Shown here: in pieces, positions 7,060-16,125 of the stretch
Numbering within the stretch: position 1 is the first letter of the stretch
How the letters are laid out: every line of letters begins with the position of its first letter
Assembly: GCA_018242765.1 (NCBI GenBank)
Contig: JAFEBH010000032.1
Location: 1 to 54,375 of the forward strand
Reading direction: 5' to 3'
Origin: Nitrospira sp.
GTDB lineage: Bacteria; Nitrospirota; Nitrospiria; Nitrospirales; Nitrospiraceae
Length of the DNA: 54,375 nucleotides
Notes under the pieces: model-generated
Told to the model about the DNA's origin: nothing
What the model saw: the letters and a program-made list of their open reading frames with translations, nothing else
Databases searched by the model: none
Program-made: the position numbers and the translations under genes

Positions 7060-8340
7060 TCATTCTGTCGATCGACGTTTTTCTTGCCGAGCCAACACCG
7101 TGGCTAACCAGGCCCAGACCAGCATCAAGGGCACCATCACCCAAGCGATCTGAGCCGTCGTGGCTCCGAGCGCCTTCACACCCGTGACCAGCCACCCAGT
7201 CGAGGCATCGCCGCCGCGAGAGATGGCTGTATCGATGAAATTCTTCGCCTTGTATTTCTCTTCTCGACTGACGACGGTGAACAACACTTCACGCGCCGGC
7301 TTCGACAGCGCATATTCCCCGACTCGCCGCAGGACGGAAAAGACGACATAGAGTCCAAGAGTCGGCCACAAGGCAATACCTAAAAACCCCACCACGCTGA
7401 TCACCGGCAGAAACAGCAAGGGCGCGACCAGACCGAATCGTCGAATGACTCGCTGCGTGAGGAATAGCTGGGTCAACCACGTCAACAGGCCAGTCGTAAA
7501 GTCCAGGCTGGAAAAGAGACGGGTGCGGGCTTCTGGTTGGTCAAAATATTCCGAAACCAGGCGGGTCTGCTCAAGATAGAGAAAGGTGGCGGTCATGGTC
7601 AGACAGACCAGATATCCGCAGATCCCCATCAAATAGGGCGAGGAGAAGGTCAAGCGAACTCCCGCTAGAAAACTCCCGTGAAGCGGGTCACCCGGTTGGG
7701 GCTGATGATGCGCTGACCGTTCACGTCCCCATCGCTCGAGTCGATAGATACATCCCAGACAGAGGAACAGAAATCCCGCCGAGGCGAGCATGAGCACCGG
7801 CACCGGGAAGACAAATGTGAGCCCCGTTGTGATCAAGGGGCCGATCAACGCCCCGCTACTTCCACCTGCCGCAATCACTCCGAACAGTCTCGTCCCCTGC
7901 TCAGGTGTGAAGAGGTCGGCCATGAAGCTCCAGAAGACCGACACAATGAACAGGTTGATCACCGAAAGCCATACGAAAAAGCTGCGGGCCACCCACTCGG
8001 GATAGGCATGGCTCGTCATGAACGCGTAGTAGATCAGCAGATTTACAATAATGAAACCGTAGACCGTCAGCAGCAATCGATAGCGTGAGCAATGTGCAGA
8101 GAGCCACCCGAATAACGGTGTGGCCGCGAGCATGGTGAGGAACGTCGCAGTCATCATCCACGGGAGATGCTTCAATCCTCCTTCGATGGCCATTTCGTCA
8201 CGCACGGGACGGAGGATGGAATACCCGCACAGCAAGCAGAAAAAATAGACGAACGCCCAGGTCAACGGCACCAGCTCTTCACGCTTCGCCCCAAGGAAGT
8301 CAGCCCATCGCTGAAGCCGAGCATATCGTGGATCGTCCAT
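7060..8340 (-). CDS. Polytopic carrier, NTP-exchange/MFS-like
   Basis: About 426 residues from ATG 8340 (an upstream ATG at 8376 adds 12 residues). There are ten to twelve hydrophobic segments. The N-terminal LVPLTWAFVYFFCLLCGYSI and the following LRPVRDEMA are characteristic of the Tlc/NTP-NTP exchange-related branch of major facilitator carriers common in non-parasitic bacteria. In parasites such proteins swap ATP for ADP; in free-living bacteria the substrate is generally unknown. It is convergent with the lipoprotein gene and its promoter side faces the MITE at 8409. No Shine-Dalgarno is obvious before ATG 8340. Confidence 0.7.
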   Translation of the reverse strand: MDDPRYARLQRWADFLGAKREELVPLTWAFVYFFCLLCGYSILRPVRDEMAIEGGLKHLPWMMTATFLTMLAATPLFGWLSAHCSRYRLLLTVYGFIIVNLLIYYAFMTSHAYPEWVARSFFVWLSVINLFIVSVFWSFMADLFTPEQGTRLFGVIAAGGSSGALIGPLITTGLTFVFPVPVLMLASAGFLFLCLGCIYRLERWGRERSAHHQPQPGDPLHGSFLAGVRLTFSSPYLMGICGYLVCLTMTATFLYLEQTRLVSEYFDQPEARTRLFSSLDFTTGLLTWLTQLFLTQRVIRRFGLVAPLLFLPVISVVGFLGIALWPTLGLYVVFSVLRRVGEYALSKPAREVLFTVVSREEKYKAKNFIDTAISRGGDASTGWLVTGVKALGATTAQIAWVMVPLMLVWAWLATVLARQEKRRSTE

Positions 8341-8408
8341 GGGCCCGCAGTGTATCAGGTGTATCGTCGCCTGCAAGTAGAAGATCTGCTACAATGCGTG
8401 GCGGAAGG

Positions 8409-8597
8409 CTAGGAGCCTGTCCGACATTGCCTTCGTAACGAAGCGAAGGAGATACGGCGAGCTGCAAGGCCGCAGGCCATGAAAAACCGGACGTGCATTC
8501 GCAGGAATACAGCGAGGATTTTTCGAGGCCGAGAACGACGCAGATGGCTGCAGATCATTTGCTGCAGTCGAACGGTCAATGTCGGACAGGCTCCTAG
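8409..8597. mobile_element. 189-bp MITE with perfect terminal inverted repeats
   Basis: The ends are perfect inverted repeats: 8409-8429 (CTAGGAGCCTGTCCGACATT plus G) and 8577-8597 (its reverse complement). Because CTAG is self-complementary, the outer four bases on each side can be read as a CTAG target-site duplication around 17-bp ends starting GAGCCTGTCCGAC. A four-base YTAR-type target and GAGCCTG-like ends are features of the IS5 group, so a non-autonomous IS5-type derivative is the best guess. It encodes no credible protein and contains internal short palindromes such as CTTCGTAACGAAG. It sits between the carrier and the threonine aldolase gene, supplying DNA up to 13 bp before that start codon. 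Confidence 0.8.
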
Positions 8598-8610
8598 GGA
8601 GGTCGTAAGG

Positions 8611-9642
8611 ATGATCGATCTACGTAGCGACACCGTCACCAAACCGACCGATGAGATGCGCAAGGCGATGGCCCGCGCCGATGTGGGCGATGACGTCTAT
8701 GGTGAAGATCCGACCGTCAATCGGCTTCAAGACATGGCCGGAGCAATGCTGGGTAAGCGGTTCTGCCTTTTCGTCCCCTCCGGCACCATGTCCAATCAAC
8801 TGGCGATTCGCATCCAGACCCAACCGGGACAAGAAGTCATCGTCGAAAGCAAAAGCCACATCGTCCGGTACGAGCAGGGCGCAGCCGGCGCCCTGGCCGG
8901 TGTGCAGCTTCATTGGGTGCAGGGAGAGCGCGGTATCATCACGGCTGAGCAGGTGGAAGCCGCCATCCGGCCGACTGATCCGCACAGCATCACGACCGCG
9001 CTGATCTGCTTGGAGAATACACACAATGCCGGCGGCGGCACCATTTATCCCCTCTCCACGATCGAAAAAATTCGCACAGTTGCGGTAAAGTACGGAATCC
9101 CCATGCATCTGGATGGTGCCAGGCTGTTCAATGCCGTGGCCGCCACGACCCTCCCTCCGTCCGCCTATGCCCAGCATTTTGAAACTGTTTCCCTCTGCCT
9201 CTCCAAGGGACTCGGCGCTCCCGTCGGATCACTGCTCCTCTCCAACGACCCAAAGCTCATCGAACGGGCGCGTCGCTTTCGCCGCATGTACGGAGGCGCC
9301 ATGCGTCAAGCTGGCGTGTTAGCCGCCGCTGGGATCCATGCATTGGAACGACATGTGGCTCGACTCAAGACTGACCACGAGCATGCCAAGAAACTGGCGC
9401 GGCTGCTCCAGCAAATTCCCGCGATCCAGATCGCTCCACAGCATGTGGAAACCAATATTGTGATCTTCGACATCCTTGACGAGGGACGCTCACCAAGCGA
9501 GCTGGTCGCCGCACTCAAAGAGCAGGGCGTGCTCATCAACGCAGTCGGTGGAAAGAGCTATCGCGCGGTGACACACCTGGATATCACGGAGCCTCAGATT
9601 GAAGAAGCCGTTGCGGCGTTCACACGAGTCCTCCCGCGATGA
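8611..9642 (+). CDS. ltaE: Low-specificity L-threonine aldolase
   Basis: 343 residues from ATG 8611, preceded by GGGAGGTCGTAAGG. The family N-terminus MIDLRSDTVTKPT is intact, as are the GDDVYGEDPTVNRL, PSGTMSNQ and LDGARLFNA motifs; the PLP lysine is residue 199 in SLCLSKGLGAPVG. The enzyme cleaves L-threonine or allo-threonine to glycine and acetaldehyde using pyridoxal phosphate. An open frame continues upstream to 8479, but that part is MITE sequence, so 8611 is the real start. The MITE ends 13 bp before the gene and must have displaced or supplied its promoter. Confidence 0.92.
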   Translation: MIDLRSDTVTKPTDEMRKAMARADVGDDVYGEDPTVNRLQDMAGAMLGKRFCLFVPSGTMSNQLAIRIQTQPGQEVIVESKSHIVRYEQGAAGALAGVQLHWVQGERGIITAEQVEAAIRPTDPHSITTALICLENTHNAGGGTIYPLSTIEKIRTVAVKYGIPMHLDGARLFNAVAATTLPPSAYAQHFETVSLCLSKGLGAPVGSLLLSNDPKLIERARRFRRMYGGAMRQAGVLAAAGIHALERHVARLKTDHEHAKKLARLLQQIPAIQIAPQHVETNIVIFDILDEGRSPSELVAALKEQGVLINAVGGKSYRAVTHLDITEPQIEEAVAAFTRVLPR

Positions 9643-9652
9643 TCGTTCGACA

Positions 9653-9681
9653 TTGACAGGCTATCCCTTGATCCATAGAAT
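9653..9681 (+). promoter_or_regulatory. Sigma70-type promoter for the nucleotidyltransferase
   Basis: TTGACA (9653-9658), 17-bp spacer, TAGAAT (9676-9681): one mismatch from the E. coli consensus. It lies 110 bp before ATG 9792. Confidence 0.7.
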
Positions 9682-9791
9682 GCCGAAGTACTGTCGTGTG
9701 AGGGGAATCTCCCACAGAGTTTCTCACCTCGCAGCATGAATGTACCAACCATGCATCATCGATAACTGGTTCGTCACGATTACGGATATCT

Positions 9792-10577
9792 ATGGACTCC
9801 AATACAGCCACCACCACTCCTACCCGCGAAGAACTGAATGCCGAGCTGCTTGAAGTTCCAGAGCCGCCAGAACAGCCGGAGAGTCCACCCCCTCCAGGCT
9901 TTGAAGACGGCATTGAAGTCGCCGTCCGACATGTGAAGGGCCGCAGAGGAGGCGACTTAGTGGGCATCCTCCTCGTCGGATCCGGGGCACGACGCACACT
10001 CACACCTCACAGTGATATTGATCTGCTCGCCCTCGTCAAGGGCGAAACAGACAGTCATGAAATCCTCAGAGTCGGCGAGCGGCTTGCCGATATCCGCTAT
10101 CATGGATATCGTTCGGTTGAAGACGACCTGGCCTATTCTCTCCGGCTCCCCTCACTCTTGAGAAAAAGTCGAATCCTTTACGATCACGACGGTGTCTGTG
10201 CCAAACTCCTCGACAAAGTCCATCAACGCTTCCGCCAAGGGCCCCCACCGGCATCCATCAATGAACAGATTCGGCTCAAGGCGGAATGCTACCATCTCCT
10301 CGGGAAGGCGGAGGACCTCATAGACAAACCGGGCACCGCTTACTATCTCTTGACGCTGTTTTACGAAGATTGCATTTCCGCCTTCTTTCGGCTGCGAGGG
10401 TTTTGGCTGGTCGCGCCGGTGGATGTCCATCGGTTCATGTTTTCCCGTGAGCCGGCCCTGGCTGACCTAGCCGGACAGTTCCTGACCGCCGCGACGCTCG
10501 CCGACCAGCTCAACTTTGGCCGGCAATTTGCCGATCTCCTCTTTAAGGATGTCCCGAATCCGGCTCGTATCGACTGA
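9792..10577 (+). CDS. Nucleotidyltransferase with C-terminal HEPN-like helical region
   Basis: 261 residues. The polymerase-beta nucleotidyltransferase core motif is present at about residues 57-76: GILLVGSGARRTLTPHSDID, with G-S, the R and the D-I-D metal-binding pair. The C-terminal half is helical (KAECYHLLGKAEDLID, YYLLTLFYEDCISAFFRLRG) and resembles a HEPN-type helical domain, the arrangement of kanamycin nucleotidyltransferase-like proteins and of MNT/HEPN pairs fused in one chain. Proteins of this kind transfer NMP to small molecules, RNA or protein; the target here is unknown. It has its own promoter at 9653 and a hairpin after it. A toxin-antitoxin type role is possible but unsupported by a partner gene. 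Confidence 0.75.
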   Translation: MDSNTATTTPTREELNAELLEVPEPPEQPESPPPPGFEDGIEVAVRHVKGRRGGDLVGILLVGSGARRTLTPHSDIDLLALVKGETDSHEILRVGERLADIRYHGYRSVEDDLAYSLRLPSLLRKSRILYDHDGVCAKLLDKVHQRFRQGPPPASINEQIRLKAECYHLLGKAEDLIDKPGTAYYLLTLFYEDCISAFFRLRGFWLVAPVDVHRFMFSREPALADLAGQFLTAATLADQLNFGRQFADLLFKDVPNPARID

Positions 10578-10597
10578 CCGCCGGGGCACACAAGACT

Positions 10598-10623
10598 AAC
10601 AACGCCTGCATGACGACGTTGTT
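10598..10623 (+). terminator. Weak hairpin terminator after the nucleotidyltransferase
   Basis: AACAACG (10598-10604) pairs with CGTTGTT (10617-10623) around a 12-nt loop, followed by TGTATACG. The stem is AT-rich and the T-tract is short. Confidence 0.35.
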
Positions 10624-10716
10624 TGTATACGAATGAGAGAGACGTGCTCCCGACCGTGGCCTCGCTCGGCGGGTATCAATTCTCTATCACCGACCTTCAT
10701 ACCAAGGAGCCCTCTT

Positions 10717-11610
10717 ATGGAACTGGGATTTATCGGATTAGGCAAGATGGGCATGAACATGGTCATCCGTCTACGACGCGATCAACACCGCGTGGTCGTC
10801 TATGACCGATCGAACGACCTCATTCAACAGGCTGAAGGCCATGGCTGTGTCGGTGCCACCTCGCTTGCCGATCTGGTCAGCAAGCTCAGCGCACCGCGTG
10901 CCGTCTGGATTATGGTCCCCTCCGGTACTCCGACGGAAGAAACCGTGCAAGCTGTGGCGACATTGTTGAAACCCGGAGATACCATCATCGACGGCGGCAA
11001 TACCAGATTTCACGACGATGTGCGGCGTGCTGCTGCATTGAAGAAACAGGGACTCCACTATGTCGACGCGGGGACCAGTGGCGGGATCTGGGGATTAAAA
11101 GTCGGCTACTGCCTCATGGTCGGCGGAGAAGAAGCAGCCGTTCAACGACTTGCCCCACTATTCAAGACCCTTGCTCCGGAAAATGGATGGGCCCACGTCG
11201 GTGCCGTCGGGGCAGGCCATTATGTCAAAATGGTCCACAACGGCATCGAATACAGCATGATGCAAGGCTACGCGGAGGGCTTTGAGTTGATGTCAAAGAG
11301 CGAGTACAAGCTGGATCTGGCGCGCGTGGCCAATCTCTGGATGCATGGCAGCGTGGTGCGGTCATGGCTGCTGGAGCTCGCGGTGGATGCACTCAAACAG
11401 GACCCGAAGCTCGAACAGTTGAAAGGGTACGTGCAGGATTCCGGAGAAGGACGCTGGATGATCGCCGATGCCATTGAAAAAGACGTCCCGGTTCCCACGT
11501 TGACGACTGCACTCTTCACACGGTTTCGGTCACGCCAAGATCAATCGTTTGCAGAAAAGATGTTGGCGGCCCTCCGCAACGCCTTCGGTGGCCACGCGGT
11601 CCGTCGATAA
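10717..11610 (+). CDS. gnd: 6-phosphogluconate dehydrogenase, short (GndA/YqeC) type
   Basis: 297 residues from ATG 10717, with AAGGAG eight bases before it. The nucleotide-binding motif is at the N-terminus (MELGFIGLGKMGMNM); IMVPSG, DGGNTRFHDD, DAGTSGGIWG, the catalytic-site VKMVHNGIEY and the C-terminal FRSRQ are all present. It oxidatively decarboxylates 6-phosphogluconate to ribulose 5-phosphate. The length of about 300 places it in the short NAD-type branch, not the 470-residue E. coli type. It is 27 bp upstream of zwf on the same strand, an obvious oxidative pentose-phosphate operon. No 6-phosphogluconolactonase gene is adjacent. Confidence 0.92.
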   Translation: MELGFIGLGKMGMNMVIRLRRDQHRVVVYDRSNDLIQQAEGHGCVGATSLADLVSKLSAPRAVWIMVPSGTPTEETVQAVATLLKPGDTIIDGGNTRFHDDVRRAAALKKQGLHYVDAGTSGGIWGLKVGYCLMVGGEEAAVQRLAPLFKTLAPENGWAHVGAVGAGHYVKMVHNGIEYSMMQGYAEGFELMSKSEYKLDLARVANLWMHGSVVRSWLLELAVDALKQDPKLEQLKGYVQDSGEGRWMIADAIEKDVPVPTLTTALFTRFRSRQDQSFAEKMLAALRNAFGGHAVRR

Positions 11611-11637
11611 TAAGACGATCTCACTGAGGAGACTTCT

Positions 11638-13185
11638 ATGGCGCCAACGACCAGTCAGCGGATCGATATCAGCCCGGCCCAGGAGCCATTAGCATCGGTC
11701 GAACCTTGTACTCTCGTCATTTTCGGTGGTTCGGGAGATTTAGCTCGTCGGCGTCTCATCCCTGCCGTCTATAACCTATTGCTGGACGGATTGCTCCCGT
11801 CGAACTATGTCGTGCTCGGCCTGGGCCGTACCCCGATGAGCGATGAAGAATTTAGAACCACTGTCCGCGATGGTGTCATCAAACATTCGCGACAAGCGTT
11901 GATCGAGGAGACCTGGACGACCTTTTCCAAACACCTGTTCTATCTGGCGGGGGGAAACGACGACGCCCAAACCTACACTCGATTAAAGGAGCGAATCGAG
12001 GAACTCGAGCGTCAGTTTGAATTGCCCGGGAACCGTATTTTCTACCTCAGCATTCCTCCCAGTTCGTTTACCTCCGCCTGCGAAGGCCTGTCTCAGTCCG
12101 GGCTTGCAGGTGCCTCCGGCACCCATTCCCCCTACACACGCATCATCGTGGAAAAACCGGTCGGGCGCGATCTGACTTCCGCGCAAGCCATCAATCAAGT
12201 CACCGGCCGTGTCTTTGATGAATCGCAGATTTTCCGGATCGATCATTACCTCGGGAAAGAAACCGTACAAAATCTCATGGTGGTCCGCTTTGCGAACAGT
12301 ATCTTTGAGCCGATCTGGAACCACAAGTACGTTGATCACGTCCAGATCACCGTGAGCGAAGCCGAGGGGGTGGGAACTCGGGCCTCCTATTACGAAGAAG
12401 CCGGCGCGCTCCGAGACATGATTCAAAATCATCTCCTCCAGCTTCTTTGCCTGGTGGCGATGGAACCTCCCTATTCCCTGGACCCCAACGTCGTGCGCAA
12501 TGCCAAGATGGAAGTTCTTCGCTGCCTGCGGCCTATCACGGCCAAAGATGTAGACAAGTTTACGGTGCGTGCGCAATACACAGAGGGGAACGTCCACGGG
12601 ACCGCGGTGCCAGGGTATCGCCGTGAAAAAGGCGTCAAGCCGGACTCCACCACCGAAACCTACGTGGCGGTGAAATGTTTCGTCGAAAATTGGCGGTGGT
12701 CCGGAGTGCCGTTTTACTTGCGGACGGGGAAAGCCCTGCCATTGCGAGCGAGTGAAGTCGCGGTGCAATTCAAAGAAATTCCGCAAATCCTCTTCAATGC
12801 CGGAGGGCACACGCCTCAAGCCCCTAACGTCTTGGCCTTGAAAATACAACCCGAGGAAGGCCTCACGCTTCGCATCGTCTCACGGGTGCCCGGCACCCGC
12901 GCCCAAACACACCCGGTGGAAATGGACTTCAAATATGGAGAGGTGTTTGGTCGACCTTCCCCAGAGGCCTACGAACGCCTGCTTCTGGACGTCATGGCGG
13001 GCAATGCCTCTCGCTTCATGCGGCGCGATGCCGTCGAAGCTTCTTGGGCTTGGATTACCCAGATTTTGGAAGCCTGGGAGAAATCGGGGCAACGGTGGAT
13101 CCCGGAATATCAAGCCGGTACCTGGGGACCGGTGGAAGCGGATCGCTTGATCCAAAACGACGGACGGGCCTGGCGCGTCTTGTAA
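11638..13185 (+). CDS. zwf: Glucose-6-phosphate 1-dehydrogenase
   Basis: 515 residues, normal length. The N-terminal NAD(P)-binding motif FGGSGDLARRRLIPA and the active-site segment FRIDHYLGKETVQNL with its catalytic histidine are intact, as is IIVEKPVGRDL. It oxidises glucose 6-phosphate to 6-phosphogluconolactone, producing NADPH and feeding gnd, the gene immediately upstream. ACTGAGGAGACTTCT precedes the ATG. The stop is 21 bp from the convergent thioredoxin gene. Confidence 0.96.
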   Translation: MAPTTSQRIDISPAQEPLASVEPCTLVIFGGSGDLARRRLIPAVYNLLLDGLLPSNYVVLGLGRTPMSDEEFRTTVRDGVIKHSRQALIEETWTTFSKHLFYLAGGNDDAQTYTRLKERIEELERQFELPGNRIFYLSIPPSSFTSACEGLSQSGLAGASGTHSPYTRIIVEKPVGRDLTSAQAINQVTGRVFDESQIFRIDHYLGKETVQNLMVVRFANSIFEPIWNHKYVDHVQITVSEAEGVGTRASYYEEAGALRDMIQNHLLQLLCLVAMEPPYSLDPNVVRNAKMEVLRCLRPITAKDVDKFTVRAQYTEGNVHGTAVPGYRREKGVKPDSTTETYVAVKCFVENWRWSGVPFYLRTGKALPLRASEVAVQFKEIPQILFNAGGHTPQAPNVLALKIQPEEGLTLRIVSRVPGTRAQTHPVEMDFKYGEVFGRPSPEAYERLLLDVMAGNASRFMRRDAVEASWAWITQILEAWEKSGQRWIPEYQAGTWGPVEADRLIQNDGRAWRVL

Positions 13186-13206
13186 GAAGCACACCACACG
13201 TCAGAA

Positions 13207-13539
13207 TCAGCCTGGCAAAACGGATTCAATCTGTTTCCGTATGGCCTCCTTCTTACCAAGTCCTCCGATGAAGGTCACAAACTCACCGTTCTTGTAAAGC
13301 GCCAGCACTGGGAGCGAAGAAATTTCCAATTCTGCAGGGATCTGAAACTGCTCCTCCACATTCATGGTGAAGATCAGGATCCGCCCACTAACGTCCTGCT
13401 GCAACCGCTCTAACTCGTTCATCAGCGCCTGGCAATGGCCACAGCCAGGCTTCCAAAATTCCACCAACACCGGAAGAGAGCTGGCCTCGACCATTCGGTC
13501 AAATTCTCGATCAGTGACGGCTCGAAGCCTGGAATTCAT
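13207..13539 (-). CDS. Thioredoxin-fold protein with CGHC active site
   Basis: 110 residues, a single thioredoxin domain. The active site is WKPGCGHC, with the C-G-H-C pair of protein disulfide isomerases, not the C-G-P-C of classical thioredoxin. The cis-proline loop (SSLPVLALY) is present. No signal peptide is seen, so it is probably cytoplasmic; the CGHC pair usually means a more oxidising redox potential. Its ATG overlaps the TGA of the SGNH hydrolase gene by four bases, so the two are translationally coupled. Confidence 0.85.
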   Translation of the reverse strand: MNSRLRAVTDREFDRMVEASSLPVLVEFWKPGCGHCQALMNELERLQQDVSGRILIFTMNVEEQFQIPAELEISSLPVLALYKNGEFVTFIGGLGKKEAIRKQIESVLPG

Positions 13540-14174
13540 GATTGCGTGTGCTGCGCCAAGAGCGGTTTCAGAATGAAGGCGACTTGCTCGGCAAATAGCC
13601 TATACCCAGCGGTCGTCAGATGAATGCCGTCGTTTGAGTAGCTCGCCGCCAGTTGGCCGCTCTCAGGCTCTGCCGTCGCAGCGAACAAATCAACGCAGGC
13701 AATGCTCTTCGAATCGGCATACTCTTGGATCAGCTTATTCAGCTGCCTTCGACGGGCCAAATGTTCGGCGACCCATTCTTGTCCCTCCTGGCTCTCTGCC
13801 GCACCTTCGACACGAATGGAGGGAACGGTCACGGGAATCGGCAAACTCCCCATGCTAAAAACCTGGTCATACATTGCGATGAGATTGTCGATGATGTCTT
13901 GCAGTGATGCATTCCATCCGAGATCGTTCGTGCCGCCAAGGATGGGGACATAATTCGGCTGGTGATCGAGGACATCACGCCGAAATCGTGCAACCATCTC
14001 ACCCGTCAGCTCACCACAGATTCCACTGATGCGAATCTCTACAGCAGCATCCAGATGCGACTGAAGGAATTGACCATACGGAGTGCCTCGCCCACTTGGA
14101 TTCTCTCTCGTTGGAGACTGGAATCCCGCCGTCAGACTATCCCCGAAACAGATAACGAGAGGAGATCGATGCAT
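13536..14174 (-). CDS. SGNH/GDSL-family esterase or lysophospholipase
   Basis: 212 residues. All four family blocks are visible: GDSLTAG near residue 11 (catalytic Ser), GICGELTG (Gly), GGTNDLGW (Asn) and DGIHLTTAGY near the C-terminus (Asp and His). Members of the TesA/lysophospholipase L1 type hydrolyse acyl esters or thioesters. No signal peptide is obvious. The 3' end overlaps the thioredoxin gene by 4 nt. Its 5' end lies against the divergently read HEAT-repeat gene, whose longest possible reading frame would overlap it, which argues for the shorter start of that gene. Confidence 0.85.
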   Translation of the reverse strand: MHRSPLVICFGDSLTAGFQSPTRENPSGRGTPYGQFLQSHLDAAVEIRISGICGELTGEMVARFRRDVLDHQPNYVPILGGTNDLGWNASLQDIIDNLIAMYDQVFSMGSLPIPVTVPSIRVEGAAESQEGQEWVAEHLARRRQLNKLIQEYADSKSIACVDLFAATAEPESGQLAASYSNDGIHLTTAGYRLFAEQVAFILKPLLAQHTQS

Positions 14175-14304
14175 GGTTCGACGTGATTCTACCGCTGCCT
14201 GCGATGTCCTACAAGCCGTTGCCGTTGAATACCTTCAGGATATCCAAGCGCGAAGAATGGCGATTTTCTTGACGAATACTGGATCTCTCGGTAGGTCTTA
14301 CAGG

Positions 14305-16125
14305 ATGTCCACGAACAGCACGTCGGCACAGGAAATGCTCGCAGCAGCCGTCGCCACACGAAGCGTGGAAGATCCGGAAATCGTCTCAATCAAACGTCTC
14401 CTGAAGCTGTTGGACAAAACCGCAAAGTCAAACCGAACGTATGGCTCGGCAAATCCAGTCGCGCAAAAATTCTCGCAGCAGTTCTTTGAAGAGCTTAGCA
14501 CCCACCTGACAACCTACGAAAGACTTTCCGTCTTCGTCCAGCGCACGGCTCTCCTGTACAAAGAGTCCGTGGTCTATCAGGAAGAACAGGGCGGCGGCGG
14601 CGAAAGCATGGCATTCAAACTGTATGCGGACGGTATCCGTGAATTATCCCTGCACCAAGGTCTCACACAAGAAGACCTTCGATTCTTTTTGGACTCCTTG
14701 TGGGGAGGACTTGACCCGACCAAAGACGATGATGACATCGTCACACGCATCTGGGGAAAGAATCTCTCGACCATCTCTATCGTGACGGCTGAAGAAGTGG
14801 CAAGTGCCTCAGTCGGCCACGAGGAATTCGTTCGGCTTGACAGTAGCCCAAGCTTCTCTGACTCAACACTTCGTGAACTCATCGATCGTGAAAAAACTCG
14901 CAGCAAGCACACTCCTGAGAGCGAGAGCAACAGCGGTTCCGGGAAGACCAGCAGTCCTCAGGACCATCGTCTTCAAGCGGGTCACCTCGGGTACGAAGTC
15001 ACCGAGAAAGAACTCGCAACACTGGCCAAAGAAATCGAGGCGGAAAGCCATCGAAACTCCCAGGCATACATTCTCGATGCTCTGACCGCGATTCTTGCCT
15101 CTGAACAATCCCCAACCTTGCTGACAAAACTGTTCAGCCTCTGGGGTGCCGTCGTTGACTCGCTCCTCCGCGAAGGGAAATGGACGGTGTTGGAGAAGGT
15201 GTTGAGCCTCCTGCACGAAGCGGATGCTGTCAGGCCCGACCTCAGCGAGGACCACAAGCAGCAGCTCGCCTCCGTCATGAACGGGCTAGGACGTACCGAG
15301 CGCATCAAAGCCATCGAGAGCTACCTGAATCGCAGTCCAGATGCCAGCGTCGAAGAACTCTCAACCATTTTGCTCCGTATGAAGCCGGAGGCGGCACCTG
15401 CTCTTTGCACGCTTCTGGCAAACCTCACATCTCCTGGACACCAGGCCATTGTGGTCGAAGCCCTCACCCTCTTGGCAAAGGACAAACCGGACCCTGTGGT
15501 GCGAGGGCTCATGGATCGTCGACCGATCTATGTCCGCAATCTCCTCTCCATCCTCCTCAAATGGAACACTCCCAAGTTCGTTGAGTCGATCGAAAAGTTA
15601 ACTCGCTATCCAGACGCCCAGGTCCGACGTGAAGTCGTGCGCGCAATCGGTCAGCTCCGTCCGAACGGCTCCGGAATAAAACTGGTGCCGCTGACGAGTG
15701 ACCCAGACGAAAGCGTTCGCTTTGCCGCACTCAAACTGCTCATATCCGGCCAATATACGGTACCGTTCACACAATGGTCTCCGCTTGTCGTTGAGGACGG
15801 CTTCATGGACCGGCCCATCAGTGAACGTCGCGCCGTGTTCCAAGCCATGCGAATGTCTTGCAGAGATGAGGCCGTACCCTACTGGCAGGAACTCATGACG
15901 GCCTGGTCCTGGACCAACCGTAGGAAAAAGGAAGAACTCGCGGTACTTGCCGCAGAGACGCTCGGAAAGCTTGCCACGCCCGTTGCGATAGCGGCCTTGG
16001 AACGAGGCTCAAAAAAGGGAAACGCAGCCGTTCGCCAAGCGTGCAGTGCGGCGCTCATGCAAACCGTCAAGCACCAGCAGCAACACCCCTCTGCCACCCA
16101 GGCGACGGATGGAGAGCCATCATGA
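14305..16125 (+). CDS. HEAT-repeat protein coupled to HD-GYP gene
   Basis: 606 residues from ATG 14305 (MSTNSTSAQEML). An in-frame ATG at 14173 with a GAGGAG before it would add 44 residues but overlaps the divergent SGNH start. The first half is mixed helical, with a glycine- and serine-rich linker near residues 200-220. The second half is a run of helical pairs of HEAT type, for example PDAQVRREVVRAIGQLRPNG, DPDESVRFAALKLLIS and the C-terminal AIAALERGSKKGNAAVRQACS. HEAT arrays are scaffolds for protein binding. The stop codon overlaps the HD-GYP start (ATGA), so the two products probably work together. No enzyme domain recognised. Confidence 0.75.
   Translation: MSTNSTSAQEMLAAAVATRSVEDPEIVSIKRLLKLLDKTAKSNRTYGSANPVAQKFSQQFFEELSTHLTTYERLSVFVQRTALLYKESVVYQEEQGGGGESMAFKLYADGIRELSLHQGLTQEDLRFFLDSLWGGLDPTKDDDDIVTRIWGKNLSTISIVTAEEVASASVGHEEFVRLDSSPSFSDSTLRELIDREKTRSKHTPESESNSGSGKTSSPQDHRLQAGHLGYEVTEKELATLAKEIEAESHRNSQAYILDALTAILASEQSPTLLTKLFSLWGAVVDSLLREGKWTVLEKVLSLLHEADAVRPDLSEDHKQQLASVMNGLGRTERIKAIESYLNRSPDASVEELSTILLRMKPEAAPALCTLLANLTSPGHQAIVVEALTLLAKDKPDPVVRGLMDRRPIYVRNLLSILLKWNTPKFVESIEKLTRYPDAQVRREVVRAIGQLRPNGSGIKLVPLTSDPDESVRFAALKLLISGQYTVPFTQWSPLVVEDGFMDRPISERRAVFQAMRMSCRDEAVPYWQELMTAWSWTNRRKKEELAVLAAETLGKLATPVAIAALERGSKKGNAAVRQACSAALMQTVKHQQQHPSATQATDGEPS

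Noticed and set aside
8479..8610. 44-residue N-terminal extension of threonine aldolase
   Set aside because: It is translated from MITE sequence; the true start at 8611 has its own ribosome site and the family N-terminus.
14083..14304. Longer starts of the HEAT-repeat protein
   Set aside because: They overlap the divergent SGNH hydrolase gene; the start at 14305 leaves a plausible N-terminus. ATG 14173 with GAGGAG upstream remains a weak possibility.
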